A DNA stretch of 64,000 nucleotides. Origin: an uncultured Pontibacter sp. (GTDB lineage: Bacteria > Bacteroidota > Bacteroidia > Cytophagales > Hymenobacteraceae). Location: contig NZ_CANLZM010000006.1 in NCBI RefSeq assembly GCF_947495565.1, positions 62,001 to 126,000 of the forward strand, given 5' to 3'. The translations under genes and the position numbers were made by a program. Positions 18,425 through 27,487 of the stretch are shown here, one piece after another (position 1 is the first letter of the stretch; each line of letters begins with the position of its first letter). The notes beneath the pieces are model-generated. The model worked only from the letters and a program-made list of their open reading frames with translations, was not told the origin of the DNA and did no database searches.

Positions 18425-19675
18425 ATGAAACAAATTTACTTTACCCTCTCATTGCTCCTTATTTGCAGTCTATCCTTCGCTCAGAAGAATTTCCAAAGTG
18501 GCTTTATAGTTCAGAATGGCGACACTGTGCAAGGCTTGGTAGATTACAGAGGCGGAGTCCGTAGCTCACAGCTTACCACTTTTAAGCAAAATGAAAGTGC
18601 TGCCGAGCAAACGTTTTCGCCTGATAACATTCAAGGCTATGGGTTTTACAAAGAGCAGAAGCTTTTCGAATCGCACTCAGTACCTGCCACAGCAGAAGAA
18701 GGTACTGCCACACAACGGCTGTTTTTGAATGTATTGGTAAAAGGAAAAGCCAACCTTTACCATTACCGTGATGCCTTTCAAAAGGAACGCTATTATATTT
18801 CTAAAGATAATGGACCGCTGGTTGAGTTAACACAAGTAATAACGTATAAGACAGATGCAACCACCGGCAGAAAACGTAGAGTTACAGACAAGACGTTTGT
18901 TACAGCCCTCTCCAGTGTAGCCTCTGATTGTGCTGCCCTATCACCAGCAGAGCTGAAAAGAGTAAACCTAAACCATACCTCTCTTACAGCCGCAGTTTTT
19001 AAGTATAACCAATGCGTAAACCCTGCCAGTGTAAGTTATGCACAGGAAAAGAAGAAAGGGCATATCAGCATTGCGCCTGTTGCAGCCTATTTCGTTTCCA
19101 ACCTGACCACTACAGGCCCATACATTCTTGCAAACCGCGAGTACGACAACAGCCTTTCAAATTTTACAGGTGGCATCAGCTTAAATTTCACTATTCCTGC
19201 TATTAATGAGAAGCTTTCTATTCAAACTGATTTGTTGTATACGCCATATAAGTTTACTTCTTATCAGGTTGAGGAAAACGGCTCCGGAAGGCAAACATCA
19301 AGCGAGGTAACATTTGATTTAGGATACCTTAAGCTACCTGCACAGCTGCGCTATACTTTCCCTAAAGGAAAGATTCGCCCTTTTATAAACGCTGGCCCTG
19401 TACTAGCTTATGCTGTTAAGTTTAAGGATAAAGAAGTTATTCAAAGCACTTTTATGTCTTCCAGTTATACTGAAGAGGGACCGGCTTTACCGGAATATAT
19501 TGGCAGCAGAAAGTACGCTTTAGGCCTTACATCTGGAATCGGTTTATCGTATCCGGTTAATGGAAATGCACTATCTATAGAAGCCAGGTATGAAATAAAC
19601 GACGGTTTTTCTGCGATATCTGAAATGACGACCAGAATAAAAAGCTCTTACTTTATCTTAAGTTACGCTTTCTAA
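18425..19675 (+). CDS. Outer-membrane beta-barrel family hypothetical protein
   Basis: A 416-residue exported protein. The signal peptide is MKQIYFTLSLLLICSLSFAQ. Residues about 20-200 form an unknown N-terminal domain that starts FQSGFIVQNGDTVQGLVDYR, a pattern I associate with uncharacterised Bacteroidota envelope proteins. Residues about 215-416 alternate in the way of an eight- to ten-stranded barrel and end in an aromatic residue (ILSYAF), resembling the porin-like outer-membrane barrel domain. It stands alone, between the dnaK terminator and a long hairpin of its own. Function unknown. Confidence 0.75.
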   Translation: MKQIYFTLSLLLICSLSFAQKNFQSGFIVQNGDTVQGLVDYRGGVRSSQLTTFKQNESAAEQTFSPDNIQGYGFYKEQKLFESHSVPATAEEGTATQRLFLNVLVKGKANLYHYRDAFQKERYYISKDNGPLVELTQVITYKTDATTGRKRRVTDKTFVTALSSVASDCAALSPAELKRVNLNHTSLTAAVFKYNQCVNPASVSYAQEKKKGHISIAPVAAYFVSNLTTTGPYILANREYDNSLSNFTGGISLNFTIPAINEKLSIQTDLLYTPYKFTSYQVEENGSGRQTSSEVTFDLGYLKLPAQLRYTFPKGKIRPFINAGPVLAYAVKFKDKEVIQSTFMSSSYTEEGPALPEYIGSRKYALGLTSGIGLSYPVNGNALSIEARYEINDGFSAISEMTTRIKSSYFILSYAF

Positions 19676-19678
19676 AGC

Positions 19679-19725
19679 AATCTAAAAGAGGCCGGCAATT
19701 ATACTTTGCCGGCCTCTTTTAGATT
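19679..19725 (+). terminator. Long perfect hairpin terminator
   Basis: A perfect 20-bp stem (19679-19698 with 19706-19725, core GAGGCCGGC/GCCGGCCTC) with a 7-nt loop that contains TATACT. It begins 4 bp past the barrel gene stop. Confidence 0.85.
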
Positions 19726-20423
19726 ACAAGAGTTAGCCTTTTAAGCTGACTTATACTTTATCAATTACCTCGGGCCTCACTTCCGCACAGCCTGCATCAC
19801 CACGGCCCAAGTAGTAGCACAATATAAGGCTGATGAATCTCCTCAATTGCCATACTCACTACCTCTCCTATCTATAAAAATTAAGTTTAACCTAAATATA
19901 GGTTAATACATATTATTCACTTAACACTGTTTAGTTTTGTCACCACCTCACAATGGCAAAAAACAAGTATAATTTTTTAAAACCGGCAGCTTTAGCCAAT
20001 ATTTGTACTTCTGATTAAATCACCTGTAAAAAACTGCCAAACAGCACTTGATCAACAAATCAATATGACTATAATTATTCCAATCAAATTATAGACATTA
20101 TTATCTATTTAAACATTTTTAATAAACTATTCCGTGAGCGGCTTTGTCAGAAGCCAAATAATTATGACTATTGCAGGAGCTCCTCATTAAGAGGAAATAG
20201 CAAAATTACAATTTTCCCATTATCTATAATTCAACATTTATATGGTGTACAATTACCCACTAAAGTACTCCTGTAAAGGCATTTGCATAACTCACTGCAT
20301 CCCAAGTGTATCAGTTGTTCAACTGGGTAAGCCCGTATCTCTCATCTTCCTTAACTACACTACCTCAAAGGTTATCCAATAATAGGATTACAAGCAGGCA
20401 TACTTTTAAAACAATTGTAGTTT
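19726..20423. other. AT-rich intergenic region before the polysaccharide locus
   Basis: About 700 bp without a supportable gene. It is AT-rich, with several stop codons in every frame. The only ordered element noted is a small inverted repeat CAGTTG-TT-CAACTG at 20312-20325, about 100 bp before the beta-helix gene, which could be an operator. No tRNA, insertion sequence or clear promoter was found. Confidence 0.5.
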
Positions 20424-23400
20424 ATGAAGTCCTTATCATTTGCGGTGGGTTTATTGCTAACAATAGCAGGTTTCAGTGCGCACGCGGAGACATATTATAT
20501 CAGCAGTACTGGAAGCGACACCAATAGCGGCTCCTCAAAAACACTAGCGTGGGCAAGTATAGACAAAGTAAATGCTACACGTTTTGCTGCAGGAGATACT
20601 GTTTTATTTGAAGGAGAGGTTATTTTTTCAGGCTCAATTTACTTTGGGCCTGATGTAAAAGGCACGCCAGAGCTGCCTATCGTGATAGGATCATTTGGTG
20701 TCGGAAGAGCTGTTATTAGTAGCGGCACCGAAGTGGGTTTATCTGTGTACAACTCTGCCGGCTTTAAAATACAGGATTTAGTATTTCAGGGATCAGGAAG
20801 AACAACTAATGGGGCTTCTGGTGTCGATTTTTACATGGATTTGCCCTCCACCAGATTACCTTACATTGCCATCCATAACGTGGAAGTATACGGTTACCGA
20901 GAGTCAGGCATCAGTATTGGCAGTTGGAACGGGACCAGTGGTTTTGATGATGTTTCTATTACGCACTGCTCCGCCCACGACAATGGCGACGCAGGTATTA
21001 GTACCTGGGCAGACGAGAATAAAAAGGGCCATAGGAATGTCTACTTATCTAACAACAAAGTATACAACAACGCTGGCATATCAACAAAAACCCACTCGCA
21101 TAGCGGAAACGGCATTGTTATGGGTGGAGTAGACGGTGGCATTATAGAATACTGCGAGGCCTACAACAACGGATGGCTCAATGCCTGGACAAGCGGCGGC
21201 CCGGTAGGCATCTGGTGCTATGTCAGCAATAATGTGGTGATTCAGTACAACGAGTCTCACCACAATAAAACAGGCACATCTAAAGACGGCGGAGGGTTTG
21301 ATATAGATGGCGGTAGCACCAACTGTATTATGCAGTACAACTATTCGCACGATAATGAGGGTGCAGGATTTCTGTTAGCCCAATACTCAGGTGCGCCAGC
21401 CATGCAAGGCCTGACCATCAGGTATAACATCAGCGAAAACGACGGCAGAAAAAACGGCTACAGCGCTATTCACCTGTGGTCTTCAGGTTCTAATGGAGGT
21501 ATTCAGGATGCACAGATTTATAATAATACGATATACATGACTGCGCCAGCTAGCGGTGCTCCAAAAGCTGTTTGGGTACAGAATAGCGGTACAGCAGTAG
21601 CTACTTTCCGCAATAATCTCTTTGTAACAACAGGCGGTGTTAAGTTACTGCAAGTAGATAGCAAAGTAACTGCTAACGTTAAGTTTGAAGGCAATAACTA
21701 CTGGGCATCAGGAGTTTCACCAAAGTTTACCTGGGGCGCCACCACCTATACTTCATTAGAGGCTTGGCGTACTGCCACCACACAAGAATCTACAAATGGC
21801 GCAGCATCAGGACACTACCTTGATCCAAAATTAAAAAACCCAGGTAAGGGCATTACTATTTCCGACCCCAGATTGCTATTTACGCTGGAAGGTTATAAGC
21901 TCGATAGGTCCTCTGCCTTGATTGGTAAAGCTTTAAACCTGCAAATAGACTACGGGCTCAGCATAGGTAAAACAGATTTTTGGGGCAACAGCATCTCCCA
22001 ACGCAACAATCTTTGCATTGGGGCTCATCAGGTGACAAATAACAGCAAAGCCTGTCTTTACGGCGGTCCGCAGCTACTCACGTTTGGCCAAACCGATTCC
22101 CCAGGAGTATATGCTGGCAACGGAGTGACCAAGGAAGGGTATTTTACTCCTGAGGCGGCAGGTGTAGGCAGCCATGCTCTCGTGTATACTTATACCGATG
22201 CGCAGGGACAGCAGCAGGCAGTGCACTACACAATTAGTGTTATCGATACGGATGCAACTGAATGGACAGGCAATAGCGGCACCCCAGATTGGTTTGACAG
22301 CCAGAACTGGAGCGCCTGCGTTCCGACGCCACACATTAATGCCAGTATTCCACCAAGTGAGCAAGGAGTAAGCCTATTCCCAAGTATAGAGTCTGGAGAA
22401 CACGGCTATGTAAATGCCCTAAATGCTGCTGGCCCACTTACAATTGGGCAGAATGCCACATTAGAACTACATGGCAATTTAGTGGCGACCAACTTAAGTA
22501 CTGACCTGAACTCCAGCATCATATTTAACAGCGATACCACGCAACTTATACCTGCCGGTAGCTACGGCAGCCTGGTACTACAGGGCAGCGGCGCTAAAAC
22601 CCTGGCCGGAGCTGCTACTATAAACAACCTGCTGGATTTAAATCAAAGCAAACTGCTGCTGGGCGACAATAGCCTTTTAATAAAAGAAGGAGGTAAAATA
22701 TTTAACTATAACGCAGATCATTATATTCTAACTAACGGCGCTGGCCAGCTAACTTATGCGGGCATGGCTACAGGCACAACAAAAGTATATCCGGTTGGCA
22801 CCGCTAAAGGGTATGCCCCAGTTTCGCTGCAGAACAAAGGTATAAAAGACGCTTTCAGCATACGTGTGGAAGACAGAACACCGACTGAACAAGAAACCGC
22901 TGAAAAAGAAAGTACAATCAACAAAACCTGGCATATTGACGAAAGAGAAAAAGGGGGTTCTGATGTAACGATGACGCTGCAATGGGCTACCAATGATGAG
23001 CCGGAAACTTTTAACCGGAGCGAAAGCTATGTGAGCCACTTTGAAGATAACACCTGGCAGGTGATGGAGAGTAGCACAGGCATGGTAACACAGGGCGCAA
23101 CTGCCGGTACATACCAAATCAGCCTGAGCGGTGTTAACTCCTTCTCCCCTTTTACGGTTGCCAGCACTCAGTCTGTGCCTACGCCTATGCCAGTTACTCT
23201 GGCATCGTTTACGGCTGCTAAACAGGGAGCGGAAGTTGTGCTGGAATGGGTAACAGCCTCTGAACAAAACAACTACGGCTTTGATGTAGAGATGTCAGCA
23301 GATGGGAAAAGCTTCAGAAAACCTGGTTTTGTAAAGAGCAAATCTCCTACCTCAGCGCGGCGGCAACTTTATACTTACCGTGATCAGGAGGCAGGAAAAA

Positions 23401-23744
23401 CCGGAACAACCTACTACCGCTTACGCCAGATAGACCTGGACAGTACCATTACCTACTCCTTTATAAGAGCAGTGGATTTTAAACAGGCCAGACTTTCATT
23501 TTCTGCTTATCCAAACCCGTTCTCGGAAACGGTAACGCTTGAACTGGAAACGGAAAAAGCAGAAGACCTTATACTTACAATAACAGACACAAAAGGCAAG
23601 AAGCTGGTTTACAAATCCATACCTGTTCAGCAGGGGTTGACTAGGCTTCCACTTAATTTAAGTGAGCTAAAAGAATCATCTTACTATATTCTAACAGCCT
23701 CTTTTAGTAATAAAACCTATCGTTTTAAGCTCCTTAAACAATAA
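20424..23744 (+). CDS. Right-handed beta-helix protein with T9SS sorting domain
   Basis: An 1106-residue secreted protein. Signal peptide MKSLSFAVGLLLTIAGFSAHA; residues about 40-400 are a parallel beta-helix, seen as repeated short NNxVY/NxSxxN rungs such as VYLSNNKVYNNAG, VVIQYNESHHN and CIMQYNYSHDNEG, the pattern of pectate-lyase-like and alginate-lyase-like helices. A middle region (about 600-900) has Ig-like or adhesin-like segments. The last 83 residues, from LSFSAYPNPF, are a type A T9SS C-terminal sorting domain, so the protein is exported by type IX secretion and probably attached to the surface. It sits directly before the polysaccharide export genes, which suggests binding or trimming of the exported glycan. 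Enzymatic activity cannot be asserted. Confidence 0.88.
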   Translation: MKSLSFAVGLLLTIAGFSAHAETYYISSTGSDTNSGSSKTLAWASIDKVNATRFAAGDTVLFEGEVIFSGSIYFGPDVKGTPELPIVIGSFGVGRAVISSGTEVGLSVYNSAGFKIQDLVFQGSGRTTNGASGVDFYMDLPSTRLPYIAIHNVEVYGYRESGISIGSWNGTSGFDDVSITHCSAHDNGDAGISTWADENKKGHRNVYLSNNKVYNNAGISTKTHSHSGNGIVMGGVDGGIIEYCEAYNNGWLNAWTSGGPVGIWCYVSNNVVIQYNESHHNKTGTSKDGGGFDIDGGSTNCIMQYNYSHDNEGAGFLLAQYSGAPAMQGLTIRYNISENDGRKNGYSAIHLWSSGSNGGIQDAQIYNNTIYMTAPASGAPKAVWVQNSGTAVATFRNNLFVTTGGVKLLQVDSKVTANVKFEGNNYWASGVSPKFTWGATTYTSLEAWRTATTQESTNGAASGHYLDPKLKNPGKGITISDPRLLFTLEGYKLDRSSALIGKALNLQIDYGLSIGKTDFWGNSISQRNNLCIGAHQVTNNSKACLYGGPQLLTFGQTDSPGVYAGNGVTKEGYFTPEAAGVGSHALVYTYTDAQGQQQAVHYTISVIDTDATEWTGNSGTPDWFDSQNWSACVPTPHINASIPPSEQGVSLFPSIESGEHGYVNALNAAGPLTIGQNATLELHGNLVATNLSTDLNSSIIFNSDTTQLIPAGSYGSLVLQGSGAKTLAGAATINNLLDLNQSKLLLGDNSLLIKEGGKIFNYNADHYILTNGAGQLTYAGMATGTTKVYPVGTAKGYAPVSLQNKGIKDAFSIRVEDRTPTEQETAEKESTINKTWHIDEREKGGSDVTMTLQWATNDEPETFNRSESYVSHFEDNTWQVMESSTGMVTQGATAGTYQISLSGVNSFSPFTVASTQSVPTPMPVTLASFTAAKQGAEVVLEWVTASEQNNYGFDVEMSADGKSFRKPGFVKSKSPTSARRQLYTYRDQEAGKTGTTYYRLRQIDLDSTITYSFIRAVDFKQARLSFSAYPNPFSETVTLELETEKAEDLILTITDTKGKKLVYKSIPVQQGLTRLPLNLSELKESSYYILTASFSNKTYRFKLLKQ

Positions 23745-23773
23745 GCAATTTCTATTAGTAGACTTTTAGAAAG

Positions 23774-23821
23774 TATAAACGAAGCAAGCAGCTAAGCAAT
23801 TAGCTGTGTGCTTCGTTTATA
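23774..23821 (+). terminator. Imperfect hairpin terminator of the beta-helix gene
   Basis: Arms TATAAACGAAGC / GCTTCGTTTATA at the ends of a hairpin with an inner AGCTA/TAGCT pair and two mismatches. It starts about 30 bp past the stop. Confidence 0.65.
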
Positions 23822-24038
23822 GGCTCCTCCACTTAAGGTATAACTTACTCAAACAAAGTTACCAACAAAAATTTGTTGATCTTATTTATGATTAAATATA
23901 TTAATTATAAAATTTAATTCAATTAATAAGACATAAAATACAATGCACCGTATAAGTTACCCAAAGGGGCCCCTGCCCCTGCATGGTGGCAGTTAGCGCT
24001 GGCGCAATAAGCATAGATAACTGCTCCACTCAAAATCG

Positions 24039-24905
24039 ATGGGTAACTTAATGTCTGAAACAAAAACAAAATGGGATTGGGAGATTACCAGCCAGACCAG
24101 TTACTGGGGAACAAGCCTTGGTGAGATGTGGTCTTTCCGGCACTTGCTCGGTGGCCTGGTAAAACGAAACTTCCTGCTGAAGTATCAACAGACTATACTT
24201 GGTCCGTTCTGGATCCTTTTTCCTCCCCTGCTCACCTTGGTTACCTATGTTGTGGTTTTCGGTAAGTTTGTAGGTATCCCGACTGGTGGTTTGCCGCCAG
24301 TTTTGTTTTACTTTTCAGGAATCATACTTTGGAGCTTCTTCAGTGATAGCTTCTCAGGCACGGCTTCTACTTTTAAAGACAATGCCCACCTCTTCAGCAA
24401 AGTATACTTTCCGCGTATTGTGCTGCCGCTATCCATTATAAGCACGCAATTATACAATTTCCTGATTCAGTTTATGCTGCTCCTGCTACTGGTTGCCTAT
24501 TATTGGCTCTTTCAGGGTTTAACAATATCCCCAGGTATAACTATACTTTGGTTTCCGGTAGCCATCATAACAACGGCGGTACTTGCTTTGGGCATGGGAT
24601 TGTTCTTCTCAGTGCTGACGGCTAAGTATAGGGATATCGGCTATGTTATTAGCTTGGGAGTACGCTTGCTGATGTATGTTACACCTGTTATCTACCCGCT
24701 TTCTGCTGTCCCGGAAAAGGTGCAATGGGTTGTTCAGCTTAACCCGTTATCACCTCTTTTTGAGGCTTTTCGCTTGTCACTTTTGGGAGAGGGCACTGTT
24801 TCTGTTTTCCATTTGATGTATAGCATGCTGTTTACCGCAGCCTTTTTCAGTGCTGCTTTATTATTGTTTAACAAACAGGGCGATAAGCTGATAGACGTAG
24901 TGTAA
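24039..24905 (+). CDS. ABC-2 type polysaccharide export permease (Wzm-like)
   Basis: A 288-residue inner-membrane protein with about six hydrophobic segments. It has the ABC-2 transporter layout: a cytoplasmic N-terminal stretch with RNFLLKYQQTILGPFWILFPP before the first membrane helix, and VTPVIYPLSAVPEKVQWVVQLNPLSPLFEAFR in the last third, a hallmark of Wzm/RfbA-type permeases. With the ATPase encoded 6 bp downstream it would export an undecaprenyl-linked polysaccharide to the periplasm. The start could instead be the ATG at 24051, since MGNL precedes MSETKTK; neither has a recognisable ribosome binding site. First gene of a tight operon that runs to 31193. Confidence 0.92.
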   Translation: MGNLMSETKTKWDWEITSQTSYWGTSLGEMWSFRHLLGGLVKRNFLLKYQQTILGPFWILFPPLLTLVTYVVVFGKFVGIPTGGLPPVLFYFSGIILWSFFSDSFSGTASTFKDNAHLFSKVYFPRIVLPLSIISTQLYNFLIQFMLLLLLVAYYWLFQGLTISPGITILWFPVAIITTAVLALGMGLFFSVLTAKYRDIGYVISLGVRLLMYVTPVIYPLSAVPEKVQWVVQLNPLSPLFEAFRLSLLGEGTVSVFHLMYSMLFTAAFFSAALLLFNKQGDKLIDVV

Positions 24906-24911
24906 ACGAGT

Positions 24912-26201
24912 ATGGCAGAGAACATTATTCAGGTAGAGCGCATTTCCAAACTATACCGCTTGGGCACCATTGGCACAGGCTCCTTTCGTCAGGACCTGCA
25001 GCATTGGTGGAACCTTTATATACTAGGCAAAAAAGACCCTTTCTTCCATTTAGATAACACTGTTTTGCCTAACGCCCAGCAGGACCAGATTTGGGCCTTG
25101 CAAGACATAAACTTTGAAGTAAAGCAAGGAGAGTCTTTGGGCATTATTGGCAGTAACGGATCCGGCAAATCTACTTTGCTGAAAATCATATCTAGGATAG
25201 TAAAACCCACAATGGGCACTGTAAAAGGCAAAGGCAAAGTAAGCAGCCTGCTGGAGGTTGGCACAGGCTTTAACAAAGAGCTGACTGGCCGCGAAAACAT
25301 CTTTATCAGCGGTTACATTCTAGGCATGAGCAAGGCTGAGGTAGCGGCCAAATTCGATGAGATAGTGGCTTTCTCTGGCATAGAAGAGTTTGTTGACACA
25401 CCTGTGAAACGTTACTCATCGGGCATGTATGTCAGGCTGGCTTTTGCTGTGGCCGCTCACTTGGAGCCTGATATTTTGATTGTGGATGAAGTCTTGGCCG
25501 TTGGCGATGCTGACTTCCAGAAAAAGTGCCTGGGCAAAATGCGGGAAGTATCCCAGTCAGATGGCAGAACCATTCTTTTTGTAAGCCATAGCATGCAGGC
25601 CATCAACACCCTTTGCGACAGAGCCCTCTGGCTAAACAAAGGCACTATGAAAGAGATTGGCCCTTCCACCACGGTGGTTAATAAGTACATTGCAAGTATG
25701 CAGAAACTACAACTGCAGCAAAAATGGGAAACATCCAGCTTAGCTCCTGGCAACGATAAGATTCGCTTTAAGCAAGTAGAACTTATACCGCACCTGGAAC
25801 TAACTGAGGGCATCATTGACGTGCGTACACCGCTCACTGTTAAATTCCAGTTCTGGAACCTGCTTGAGGAGGTAAGTATAAATGTCGGGCTGGTTCTGTT
25901 CTCCTACAGCGGCGACTGTATTTTTGATCTGCTTTCCCCGGCTACCGTTTGCCACAAAGGTATTGTGGAAGGGGAATGCACAATTCCGGGTAATCTCCTG
26001 AATGACGGCTCGTACTATATAAGCCTCCATGTCGCCCGCGATGTTTCCATACAGCTTTATTATTTTGAAGAGTGCCTAGCTTTTGATGTGGAGGACTATC
26101 GTGGAAACTTGAATTATTTTGAAAAATGGTGGGGTGCCGTACGCCCCCAGCTTCCGTTCAGGTTAGAGAACAAAAACATCAGATTACAACTTAGCATATA
26201 A
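24912..26201 (+). CDS. ABC polysaccharide exporter ATPase with Wzt-like C-terminal domain
   Basis: A 429-residue ATPase. Walker A is GSNGSGKST (80-88), the signature is YSSGMYVRL and Walker B is ILIVDEVLAVGD. Residues about 265-429 form a C-terminal Wzt-type beta-sandwich (starting near IRFKQVELIP), which in characterised O-antigen exporters recognises the terminal modification of the glycan and so couples chain termination to export. The gene follows the permease by 6 bp. The extra domain implies export of a finished, end-modified polysaccharide; the methyltransferase fused to a glycosyltransferase downstream could supply such a cap. Confidence 0.93.
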   Translation: MAENIIQVERISKLYRLGTIGTGSFRQDLQHWWNLYILGKKDPFFHLDNTVLPNAQQDQIWALQDINFEVKQGESLGIIGSNGSGKSTLLKIISRIVKPTMGTVKGKGKVSSLLEVGTGFNKELTGRENIFISGYILGMSKAEVAAKFDEIVAFSGIEEFVDTPVKRYSSGMYVRLAFAVAAHLEPDILIVDEVLAVGDADFQKKCLGKMREVSQSDGRTILFVSHSMQAINTLCDRALWLNKGTMKEIGPSTTVVNKYIASMQKLQLQQKWETSSLAPGNDKIRFKQVELIPHLELTEGIIDVRTPLTVKFQFWNLLEEVSINVGLVLFSYSGDCIFDLLSPATVCHKGIVEGECTIPGNLLNDGSYYISLHVARDVSIQLYYFEECLAFDVEDYRGNLNYFEKWWGAVRPQLPFRLENKNIRLQLSI

Positions 26202-26205
26202 ACCT

Positions 26206-27486
26206 ATGTCGCAGCACCCTGCCTGTCACATTCATCACATTCATCTGGATAAGCAGCACCCTTTGCCTATACCTGCTGTAGGTAAACTCTCAGGTAGTTA
26301 CCTAGTCTTCTGGTGGAAAGACATTGCTATTGGCCATTTGTTTCTAAAGCCTGGGCAGCTACTCACAGATGAAATATACTTAAAACAACTTACTGAGGCC
26401 ATACGACCTGCTGTACAACAATATTCACCAGAAAATCAGCTAAGCACTACTGCTCATTGGATATCAATGCTGCAAAGTGGGAATTTTAAAAAAATGAATG
26501 CAGTGCTTGAGAACATCTTCTCCCCTGTCTTCCCAAAACAGGTGCCAGCTACGGTGCCTGTCACAGTTATTATTTGCACACGAAATAGGGCAATTCAACT
26601 AAAAGAGTGTCTCCAAAACCTGCTTGGCATCCGGTGCGTGCCACAAGAGATTTTAGTAGTGGATAACGCCCCAGCAGATGACACGACCTTTGAGGCAGCA
26701 CGGCAGTTTAAGAAGGTAACCTATGTAAAAGAGCCGAGGCCAGGTCTGGACATTGCCCGGAACACAGGCATTCTACACGCCCAAAACGAAATTATAGCCT
26801 ACATTGATGATGATGTATTGGTGCATCCAATGTGGGCTTACTGGGTATGGGAAACATTCCAGGACAATTCTATAGCAGCCATGACCGGGCTTGTGATAGC
26901 AGCTCAACTGCACACCAAGGCACAGTTGAACTTTGAGAAGTACTGGAGCTTCAACAGGGGATATACAGACAAAACCTATACTTCAGATTTCATAAATGAT
27001 ACCTTAGCCATAGGGCCGCCTGTCTGGGAGATAGGCGCCGGTGCCAATATGGCATTCCAAAAGTCTGTTTTTAAGCAAGTAGGCCTTTTCAACGAATTGC
27101 TCGACGTAGGGGCTGCTGGCTGCAACGGCGACTCTGAGATATGGCACAGGATATTGTCTGCGGGATTAAGCATAATGTATAATCCAAGAGCCACTGTATT
27201 TCATGAGCACCGTAAGGAAGCCAAAGGGCTTCAGAAACAGTTATACTATTACATGCGCGGATTTACGGTGGCTGCTTTGCTTCAGCAAGAACGGCACCAG
27301 CAGGCTGGCTATAAGCAGCACCTTTTTCAGATATTGCCAAAGTTCTACATCGGGCTCATCAGAAGAGGGTTCCCCAGTTATACATCCCGCTACTCTACCA
27401 TCTGGGCAGAAATGAGCGGTATAGTATCAGGATTGATTTTTTACAGAAAGCACCAGCGCCAGCTGTTAAAACCAACTCTGAGATAA
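26206..27486 (+). CDS. Family 2 glycosyltransferase with N-terminal extension
   Basis: A 426-residue enzyme. About 115 residues of unassigned N-terminal sequence precede a GT-A domain that starts at VPVTVIICTRNRAIQLKECLQ. The metal-binding motif is YIDDDVLVHP, and GAGANMAFQKSVF plus GDSEIWHRIL are typical acceptor-side segments of GT2 enzymes. It would add a sugar from a nucleotide donor to the growing polysaccharide at the cytoplasmic membrane face. The gene is 4 bp from the ATPase and 1 bp from the next, which places it in the same operon. Donor and acceptor are unknown. Confidence 0.88.
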   Translation: MSQHPACHIHHIHLDKQHPLPIPAVGKLSGSYLVFWWKDIAIGHLFLKPGQLLTDEIYLKQLTEAIRPAVQQYSPENQLSTTAHWISMLQSGNFKKMNAVLENIFSPVFPKQVPATVPVTVIICTRNRAIQLKECLQNLLGIRCVPQEILVVDNAPADDTTFEAARQFKKVTYVKEPRPGLDIARNTGILHAQNEIIAYIDDDVLVHPMWAYWVWETFQDNSIAAMTGLVIAAQLHTKAQLNFEKYWSFNRGYTDKTYTSDFINDTLAIGPPVWEIGAGANMAFQKSVFKQVGLFNELLDVGAAGCNGDSEIWHRILSAGLSIMYNPRATVFHEHRKEAKGLQKQLYYYMRGFTVAALLQQERHQQAGYKQHLFQILPKFYIGLIRRGFPSYTSRYSTIWAEMSGIVSGLIFYRKHQRQLLKPTLR

Positions 27487-27487
27487 G

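Noticed and set aside
23975-24010. JUMPstart/ops-like element before the polysaccharide export genes
   Set aside because: Only a loose likeness (GGTGGCAGTTAGCGC); the ops element belongs to RfaH systems, and no RfaH or UpxY gene is seen here.
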